Assembly: GCA_027061995.1 (NCBI GenBank)
Contig: JAMOUT010000096.1
Location: 1-22,180, forward strand
Reading direction: 5' to 3'
DNA: 22,180 nucleotides
DNA from: Candidatus Aminicenantota bacterium
GTDB taxonomy: Bacteria > Acidobacteriota > Aminicenantia > JAMOAD01
Program-made: the position numbers and the translations under genes
Shown: positions 17,048-22,180 of the stretch, in pieces
How the letters are laid out: each line of letters opens with the position of its first letter
Position numbering within the stretch: position 1 is the stretch's first letter
Notes under the pieces: generated by a model
Seen by the model: the letters and a program-made list of their open reading frames with translations, nothing else
Database searches by the model: none
What the model was told of the DNA's origin: nothing

Positions 17048-18121
17048 TTATTTTGACAATAGTTCGGCTATGTAAACTCTCGGAACAGGGTCATACTGAA
17101 CAAAATAAAAATTGCCGTTTTTATCTATGAGTTTAAGAGTCGTTCGATCCGGAAGTTTATATGAACCTATATATTTCCCCTCAATATCATAAAAATCAAG
17201 ATAATTATCCGCAGCATATTTTTCCTTATCTCTTTTTTCTACTTTTCTTATCATATTTATAAAATATCTGTTTTTATAAAAGAAAAGAGGTCCCGAAGCA
17301 TCGGAAGGGAAAACCATAAGTGATCCTTTACCCATTATTTTAATATTCATCGGATTAATCTTTATATCTCTTCTGATTACTCTATAAAGTTTTCCCTTTA
17401 AATCATACTCCCTTATCTCATACCTGTCGGGAAGGGAAACATAAATCCTGTTATTATAAATTCTAATCCCTCCGCCTCCTATGGAAACACCCATATTTTT
17501 TGATAGTTTGGGTCCGTATCTGTATTCCACTGGTAACTTTGAAATAAATTTACCATCTTTATTATAAAAATATGCTGCAACACCGGGTTGTCCGAACAGC
17601 ATTGTATTAATCAATATCTTCCCATCTTTCAAAAAACTTGCACTTACCGGGGTCTTATCTAATTTTATTGCTCTTTTGAACTTTCCGTCCTTATCAAAAT
17701 ATTTTAAAAACAAACCATCAATAACCACTATTTTATCGGAAGGTGTTACAAAAATATTGCAGTATCCGTTTTTAAATTCACCGGGGCCCTCCCCTTTTCT
17801 CCCCACCTGCCAAACATATTTTCCGGTATTATCAAATTTTAACAATCTGTATTGTTTACCATCGAATATATAAATATTGCCTTTGGAAGAAACCGCTGTG
17901 TCCAAATATTGACCGTTTAATATCTCATAATCTTTACCCTCCTCTTTTCCTATGGATATCGTTTCATTAAATTTTATGTTTTTATTCATATAAAAGCCGG
18001 ATTCATAATTTTCAATAATTTTCACACCATTTTTAACATATGATTTCCCCTTCCACCCTTTACCGTATAATATGGAAAAAAATAGAATAATAACCGAAAA
18101 TATCAATATTTTTCTCTTCAT
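17048..18121 (-). CDS. Secreted six-bladed beta-propeller protein (unknown function)
   Basis: A 357-residue exported protein with a signal peptide (residues 1-20, before GKGWKGK). The body is a series of propeller blades. GRKGEGPGEF (about 107-116) is the hallmark of the 6-bladed beta-propeller group (PF17170/NHL-like). Strand patterns recur in which an aromatic-rich strand ends in F/Y-D-x-x-G-K: LLKFDNTGKY, KYFDKDGKF, YFYNKDGKF, REYDLKGKL and DFYDIEGKY. No catalytic residues or metal site are evident. Such proteins are abundant in some anaerobic Gram-negative lineages and their ligands are unknown. It is monocistronic, with its own promoter and a GGAGGG ribosome binding site 6-7 bases before the ATG. 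Confidence 0.85.
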   Translation of the reverse strand: MKRKILIFSVIILFFSILYGKGWKGKSYVKNGVKIIENYESGFYMNKNIKFNETISIGKEEGKDYEILNGQYLDTAVSSKGNIYIFDGKQYRLLKFDNTGKYVWQVGRKGEGPGEFKNGYCNIFVTPSDKIVVIDGLFLKYFDKDGKFKRAIKLDKTPVSASFLKDGKILINTMLFGQPGVAAYFYNKDGKFISKLPVEYRYGPKLSKNMGVSIGGGGIRIYNNRIYVSLPDRYEIREYDLKGKLYRVIRRDIKINPMNIKIMGKGSLMVFPSDASGPLFFYKNRYFINMIRKVEKRDKEKYAADNYLDFYDIEGKYIGSYKLPDRTTLKLIDKNGNFYFVQYDPVPRVYIAELLSK

Positions 18122-18147
18122 TATATCCCTCCTGCGAATAATTTATT

Positions 18148-18176
18148 ATCTTACTATTTTTTTAAAAAAAATGCAA
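18148..18176 (-). promoter_or_regulatory. Promoter of the beta-propeller gene
   Basis: On the minus strand, TTGCAT (18176-18171), a 17-base spacer of mostly T and A runs, and TAAGAT (18153-18148). Initiation near 18141 gives a leader of about 20 nt that contains the GGAGGG ribosome binding site. Confidence 0.6.
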
Positions 18177-18368
18177 AAAATCTTTCTCATTCGGGATTTA
18201 GATATAATCTTCAAATAAATAACCTCTAAAATAATAGCCTTCATATATCCCTTTTTTAAGGGGAACTTTTTATAATCAATAATATTAAACTTCAGGACTG
18301 ATAGATAATACTCTCACATATCTTCTTATGAAACTTTTATTATCAATTATAAGATAGACAGGAAAGTA

Positions 18369-19277
18369 TCAATATGTTTCCTGAAGAACACTTATCGCTA
18401 TCGCATTTACCCTGTCTTGCTCTGTTTCCGCTCTCGAAGGGATAAGTATCGGTAGTTTTGCCCCTACGATTATATGACCTACCCTAACTTTTGTAAAATA
18501 TGTAAATGATTTACCGAGAATATTTCCCGCTTCTATATTGGGAACTATAAGGATATCCGCATTACCCACAACTTTCCCCTCTATCCCTTTTAACCTTGCC
18601 GCAAATTCTGAAACCGCAAGATCAAGTGCGAGAGGACCTTCCACTATACAATCTTTTATCTCACCGTTTTCATTCATCTCCTGAAGTTTTCTCGCTTCAA
18701 CGGTTGAGGGAATTTTTTCATTAACATACTCCACACATGAAAGAACAGCCACTTTGGGTTTTTCATATCCGAGGTTTCTGAAAACCTTTACACTGTTTTC
18801 TATTATAATTTTTTTCTCTTCAAGCGAAGGAAGAATATTTATACCTCCGTCAGACATCCCGATAAGTCTTTTGCCGTCTTTTGAGGTATCTTCCGTTATA
18901 AATACATCGGATAAAAGATGACCTGTTCTCAATCCGCTCTCTTTGCTTAAAACTTTTTTCATAATGGTTGATGTTGAGAGATTCCCTTTTAAAAGAACAT
19001 CAACCTCTCCGTTTTTGGCAAGTTCAACACCTTTAAGTGCGGAATCCTCTTCAGAAGAGCTGTCAATTATCTCATAATCGGAGGGATTTTCCCCTTCGTT
19101 TTTCAATATATCAATGACTTTCTTCTTTTCCCCTATGAATACGGGAATAGCCAAATCTTCCCTTTTTGCAAGAATACCCGCATTAATCGTATGTTTACTA
19201 AGAGCGGAAACAATTGCTATCCTTTTATCTTTTTTACCTCTTGCTTTTTCTATTAATTCATCAAAACTTTTTATCAT
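18369..19277 (-). CDS. ptb: Phosphate acyltransferase (phosphate butyryltransferase-like)
   Basis: A 302-residue cytoplasmic enzyme of the phosphate acetyl/butyryltransferase family, which exchanges CoA for phosphate on acyl-CoA. Recognisable parts are the N-terminal RIAIVSALSKHTINAGILAKR, DVLLKGNLSTSTIMKKVL (93-110), MSDGGINILPSLEEKK, and the C-terminal PSRAETEQDRVNAIAIS signature. The length and lack of an N-terminal extension fit Ptb better than Pta. It lies 32 bases after iorB with a GGAGAGG ribosome binding site, so it is very likely in the ior operon. This would feed acyl-CoA made by IorAB into acyl-phosphate; the matching acyl kinase is not in the window. Branched or aromatic acyl-CoA specificity is inferred only from context. 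Confidence 0.88.
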   Translation of the reverse strand: MIKSFDELIEKARGKKDKRIAIVSALSKHTINAGILAKREDLAIPVFIGEKKKVIDILKNEGENPSDYEIIDSSSEEDSALKGVELAKNGEVDVLLKGNLSTSTIMKKVLSKESGLRTGHLLSDVFITEDTSKDGKRLIGMSDGGINILPSLEEKKIIIENSVKVFRNLGYEKPKVAVLSCVEYVNEKIPSTVEARKLQEMNENGEIKDCIVEGPLALDLAVSEFAARLKGIEGKVVGNADILIVPNIEAGNILGKSFTYFTKVRVGHIIVGAKLPILIPSRAETEQDRVNAIAISVLQETY

Positions 19278-19309
19278 TTTACCTCTCCGAGATTTATTTA
19301 TAATTTTAT

Positions 19310-19885
19310 TTAATTTCCCGAATATCCCTTATCAAAAGCTTTTAAATTGACTTCTACTGCTTTTTCCGGAACTCTTCTTTTAATAACCGACTCCCATATA
19401 TCTCTTTTAACAGCCATCTCTTTTGCCAAAACTCCGAGAAGATATACATTGGCAACTCTTATATTGCCGAGCTCCTCCGCAACTTTAACAGCATCAACTA
19501 TTTGAATATTATTTGTCTTTCTTTTTACCCTTTCAAAAACATCTTCGGGATATTCAAGAGTGCCTGTTGCAACCGGTAGAGGATCCCATTTAAAATCATT
19601 TATCATCAGTTTTCCGTCTTTTTTAAGATATTTAAGTGTTCTTAAGGCTTCAAGTCTTTCAAAAGCCAAAATCATATCAGCTTCATCCTCCCCTACTATC
19701 GGAGAATAAACTTTTTCTCCGTATCTGACAGTTGAAACAACATCTCCTCCCCTTTGGCTCATACCATGAACTTCGGATTTTTTAACATCGAATCCAGCAT
19801 CTATCAAAACATCGGATAAAACATCGGAGGCAAGAAGGATTCCCTGTCCGCCAACTCCACATATTATAATTGATTGTAATTCCAT
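19310..19885 (-). CDS. iorB: Indolepyruvate ferredoxin oxidoreductase, beta subunit
   Basis: A 191-residue gamma-type domain of the 2-oxoacid:ferredoxin oxidoreductases, the CoA-binding partner of IorA. It opens with IIICGVGGQGILLASDVLSD (residues 6-25). EVHGMSQRGGDVVSTVRYG follows, the most conserved segment of this subunit. The C-terminal ANVYLLGVLA is also typical. Its ATG overlaps the iorA TAA by one base (TAATG), with AAGGAGG inside the iorA end as ribosome binding site, consistent with equimolar expression. Confidence 0.95.
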   Translation of the reverse strand: MELQSIIICGVGGQGILLASDVLSDVLIDAGFDVKKSEVHGMSQRGGDVVSTVRYGEKVYSPIVGEDEADMILAFERLEALRTLKYLKKDGKLMINDFKWDPLPVATGTLEYPEDVFERVKRKTNNIQIVDAVKVAEELGNIRVANVYLLGVLAKEMAVKRDIWESVIKRRVPEKAVEVNLKAFDKGYSGN

Positions 19886-21699
19886 TATTTTACCTCCTTA
19901 TCTCTATTGTTGACATGTTCATCATAATCCCAATAATCTCTTATATTTGTTCCGCTCTCATCAACGGGAACAATTGCATCAGTAGGACATACATCGGCAC
20001 AAAGCCCGCAAGAGGTGCAAAGAGTCGGCTCTATAACAGCTTTATTATCTCTGAAAGAGATAGCTGGACAACCGAGCCTTACACATATTTTACAACCTAC
20101 ACATTTATCGGGGATAACTTTAAGGGGAGACCATTTAACTTTTCTGAAGAGAAGCGCACAAGGTCTTTTTGTGATAATAACAGATGGTTCGTCAGTATGA
20201 ATGGCATCATTGATAACTTTTTTAAGGTTTTTCAAATCAAACGGATCAACCACATGAACATCTTCAACTCCTACCGCTCTTACAATATCCTCTATCTTAA
20301 TCTCTTTCGTGGGTTCTCCCTTTATGTTTTTTCCGGAACCGGGATTTTCCTGATGCCCGGTCATTGCCGTTATTCTATTATCAAGAATAATAATAGTGGC
20401 GGCTCCTTTATTATAAACAAGATCAATCAAGCTTGTTATTCCCGAATGAAAAAATGTTGAATCTCCTATAACCCCCACAACCCTTTTCTTCTCCCCTTTA
20501 AGTTTTCTGAAAACAGTGTCAAGCCCGTGAGCATTAGATACGCTTGCTCCCATATCAACACATGAATCCATAGCATTAAGAGGGGGTAAAGCTCCGAGAG
20601 TATAACATCCTATATCACCCGCAACAATAGCTTTTAATTGATTTAATATATAAAAAACTCCCGTATGAGGACATCCGGGGCAAAGTGCGGGAGGTCTCGG
20701 AGGAATATCACCCAAATCAACTTTCTCCTTTTTTTCTTCGGGATTTATACTCTCTCGGACTATACTCGGGTTTAATTCATTGATCATGGGAATCATATCT
20801 TTTCCGTGAATCTCATATCCGGGAAACATTGCTTTTATCTCTGTTTCCATAATAGGGTCATTTTCTTCAACAATAATAACTTTTTTCACCCCTTTTAAAA
20901 ATTCTTCTATTTTTTTATCGGGCAGCGGATACGAAAAAGAGATTTTCAAGAATGATGCTTCCGGCATAACCTCTTTTGCATATTGATATGCAACACCTGA
21001 AGCAATAATCCCCACATCTTTACTATTCCATTCTATTTTATTATATTCAAAATTGTTTGAAAAATCCTTTAATTTTTTCAATCTTTCCTCAACTTCAACA
21101 TGAAGTTTTCTTGCATGCGAGGGAAGAATAACCCTTTTTTGAAAATCCTTTTGATACTCCTTTATCTCAACCTCTTTTCTTTCACCGAGTTCAACTATGG
21201 ATTTTGAATGGCATGTCCTCGTGGTCATCCTTATTAAAACCGGAATATCATATTCTTCGGATAAAGCAAACGCCATTCTGGTAAATTCCTTTGCTTCTTG
21301 AGAATCTGAAGGCTCGAACATCGCAAGTTTTGCAGCTCTTGCATAATGACGGTTATCCTGTTCATTCTGCGAACTATGCATTCCCGGATCATCAGCCGTA
21401 ACAATAACAAGACCTCCGGTAACCCCTATATATGATACTGAAAAAAGCGGATCAGCGGCAACATTAAGTCCGACATGTTTTTGAGCAACAAGAGCCCTGG
21501 CTCCGCCAAAGCTTGCTCCTATCGCTACTTCAAGAGCGACTTTTTCATTTGTTGACCATTCTGTTAAAACCTCTTCATATTTTGAAAGGTTCTCAAGTAT
21601 CTCAGTGCTCGGTGTGCCTGGATAAGCAGCTCCGAAATGAGCTCCACCTTCCCATGCACCACGAGCTATCGCTTCATTACCTGATAATAATTTTTTCAT
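19885..21699 (-). CDS. iorA: Indolepyruvate ferredoxin oxidoreductase, alpha subunit
   Basis: A 604-residue thiamine-diphosphate enzyme that, with IorB, oxidatively decarboxylates arylpyruvates (and perhaps branched 2-oxoacids) to acyl-CoA while reducing ferredoxin. The N-terminal half is the pyrimidine-binding domain (GNEAIARGAWEGGAHFGAAYPGTP at the start). The diphosphate-binding core has GDIGCYTLG and GDSTFFHSG (Asp413) followed by LDN (Asn441). The C-terminus has two [4Fe-4S] ferredoxin motifs: C533, C536, C539, C544 and C561, C564, C567, C571. The first cluster has an extra residue before its last Cys. The start has a GGAGGAATT ribosome binding site. The gene leads the operon iorA-iorB-ptb, preceded by an operator-like inverted repeat. 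Confidence 0.97.
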   Translation of the reverse strand: MKKLLSGNEAIARGAWEGGAHFGAAYPGTPSTEILENLSKYEEVLTEWSTNEKVALEVAIGASFGGARALVAQKHVGLNVAADPLFSVSYIGVTGGLVIVTADDPGMHSSQNEQDNRHYARAAKLAMFEPSDSQEAKEFTRMAFALSEEYDIPVLIRMTTRTCHSKSIVELGERKEVEIKEYQKDFQKRVILPSHARKLHVEVEERLKKLKDFSNNFEYNKIEWNSKDVGIIASGVAYQYAKEVMPEASFLKISFSYPLPDKKIEEFLKGVKKVIIVEENDPIMETEIKAMFPGYEIHGKDMIPMINELNPSIVRESINPEEKKEKVDLGDIPPRPPALCPGCPHTGVFYILNQLKAIVAGDIGCYTLGALPPLNAMDSCVDMGASVSNAHGLDTVFRKLKGEKKRVVGVIGDSTFFHSGITSLIDLVYNKGAATIIILDNRITAMTGHQENPGSGKNIKGEPTKEIKIEDIVRAVGVEDVHVVDPFDLKNLKKVINDAIHTDEPSVIITKRPCALLFRKVKWSPLKVIPDKCVGCKICVRLGCPAISFRDNKAVIEPTLCTSCGLCADVCPTDAIVPVDESGTNIRDYWDYDEHVNNRDKEVK

Positions 21700-21714
21700 A
21701 ATATAATTCCTCCA

Positions 21715-21740
21715 AATAGGATATTTAAAAGTATCCTATT
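21715..21740. promoter_or_regulatory. Operator-like perfect inverted repeat upstream of iorA
   Basis: AATAGGATA (21715-21723) and TATCCTATT (21732-21740) form a perfect 9-base inverted repeat around an 8-base spacer. It lies between the iorA -35 element and the ribosome binding site, overlapping the likely transcription start. The position suits repressor binding, or a hairpin just before the Shine-Dalgarno sequence if transcription starts upstream of it. No second copy was noticed in the window. Confidence 0.6.
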
Positions 21741-21766
21741 ATTATAAAAATGAGCGATTTTGTCAA
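21739..21766 (-). promoter_or_regulatory. Probable promoter of iorA-iorB-ptb
   Basis: A perfect TTGACA (21766-21761) on the minus strand is clear. The -10 box is uncertain: TAATAA (21744-21739) lies at a 16-base spacer, while a perfect TATAAT (21746-21741) lies only 14 bases away. Either places initiation at about 21732-21734, inside the inverted repeat. A suboptimal spacer could mean dependence on an activator. Confidence 0.45.
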
Positions 21767-21909
21767 CTTTTGAAGTAAAGCCTTAATATCTTATGTTTAT
21801 CTGATACAACAAATAAACCATCCCATATGAATAAATTATTGATTTTACCCTTTTTATTAAATTTTGCGAGGGAAATACATTATCGTTTTTCATCAAAAAT
21901 AAATCTAAC
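21763..21909 (-). pseudogene. Remnant of a protein-coding 3' end, possibly a beta-propeller protein
   Basis: On the minus strand a frame runs VRFIFDEKR, then an in-frame TAA (21882-21880), then 38 further sense codons to a TGA (21765-21763). The last part (LAKFNKKGKINN, then LFIWDGLFVVSDKHKILRLYF) reads like real protein. It resembles the blade pattern of the secreted propeller protein at 17048-18121 (aromatic, F-x-x-x-G-K, then a hydrophobic strand). There is no start codon with a ribosome binding site, so it is probably a decayed gene end. It lies directly beside the presumed transposase gene, consistent with disruption by insertion. The stop codon overlaps the iorA -35 element. The family link is by eye only. 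Confidence 0.4.
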
Positions 21910-21932
21910 TGAAATATATATTTTATAATTTA

Positions 21933-22180
21933 TTATAAACATTTTGTAGCGATTTCCTTGTTAGAATAATTTAATTCAAAATTTATATTAAAGTTATTGT
22001 TATTACTGTATTTTTTGGAGTATGCATTATCAAGCTCATTAAGTAACATTGCTATCTCTCCATTTAATTCATAAAGATTAATTGATTTTTTAAGCCTTGT
22101 CAATTCCGATTTTTTATCCTCTTTAATCTCGCCACTTTCCATAAGTCTTTTATAAGGAGTCTTTGTTTCATATATTTTTT
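21933..22180 (-). CDS. C-terminal end of a probable integrase-core (DDE) transposase, 5' part off the right edge
   Basis: The frame is open from the right edge to the TAA at 21935-21933, so the start lies outside; an internal ATG at 22142 is probably not the true start. The visible 81 or so residues contain ETKTPYKRLMESGEIKEDKK, then LNGEIAMLLNELDNAY. This matches the pattern, as I recall it, of the tail of integrase-core transposases (IS481/ISNCY-like): KTPYxRLLxSG, a helix, then a conserved xIxxLLxxL segment. The catalytic DDE residues would lie upstream, outside the window. The Asn-rich last 30 residues are unlike the family. No terminal inverted repeat could be identified with only one end visible. 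Confidence 0.55.
   Translation of the reverse strand, partial: KIYETKTPYKRLMESGEIKEDKKSELTRLKKSINLYELNGEIAMLLNELDNAYSKKYSNNNNFNINFELNYSNKEIATKCL

Noticed and set aside
18249-18263. CCCTT-TTTT-AAGGG hairpin as a terminator for the iorA-iorB-ptb operon
   Set aside because: In the minus orientation it is not followed by a T run, the stem is only five pairs, and there is no plus-strand gene it could terminate.
19870-20460. 196-codon plus-strand open frame antisense to iorA
   Set aside because: The opposite strand is unambiguously iorA with ferredoxin and thiamine motifs; the antisense frame has no recognisable domain.
21741-21766. TATAAT at 21746-21741 as the certain -10 box of iorA
   Set aside because: The spacer to TTGACA is only 14 bases; it may function with help, but I did not call it as definite.

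Overview
An A+T-rich stretch of bacterial chromosome, densely packed and mostly on the minus strand. It suggests a Gram-negative, probably anaerobic and amino-acid-fermenting bacterium. The clues are secreted or periplasmic proteins, an F-type ATP synthase with two different b subunits, a ferredoxin-dependent 2-oxoacid oxidoreductase (IorAB) followed by a phosphate acyltransferase, and a secreted six-bladed beta-propeller protein of a type common in poorly cultured phyla. I cannot name a phylum from sequence alone.

Layout. 1-1001 (-): a protein cut by the left edge, with a degenerate response-regulator receiver domain and a long acidic tail. 1223-2604 (-): era followed by a small four-helix membrane protein; the era promoter predicts a leaderless mRNA. 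2640-3128: a gene-free gap holding a possible MITE-like element. 3182-5437 (+): the only plus-strand operon, with a nitronate monooxygenase/FabK-like flavoprotein, acpS and a BtuF-like binding protein. 5438-11094 (-): tRNA-Val(CAC), CLC transporter, penicillin-acylase-family hydrolase and an RlmD-type methyltransferase, apparently transcribed together from a tRNA promoter. 11177-16921 (-): ATP synthase operon in the order b', b, delta, alpha, gamma, beta, epsilon, without a or c. 17048-18121 (-): secreted beta-propeller protein. 18369-21699 (-): iorA-iorB-ptb, behind a perfect inverted repeat that looks like an operator. 21763-22180: a decayed gene end next to what looks like the C-terminal end of a DDE transposase running off the right edge.

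How it fits together. IorAB would oxidise aryl or branched 2-oxoacids from amino acids to acyl-CoA and reduced ferredoxin. Ptb would convert acyl-CoA to acyl-phosphate, from which a kinase outside the window could make ATP. The ATP synthase couples ATP to the ion gradient once Fo a and c, encoded elsewhere, are added. The rest is housekeeping (Era, AcpS, RlmD, tRNA-Val) plus envelope functions. I see no CRISPR array, defence island, prophage or biosynthetic cluster. The less ordinary points are the pseudo-receiver with two FliM-like short motifs, the predicted leaderless mRNAs at era and the atp operon, the tRNA-led operon, the operator-like palindrome at iorA, and the transposase/pseudogene junction at the right edge.
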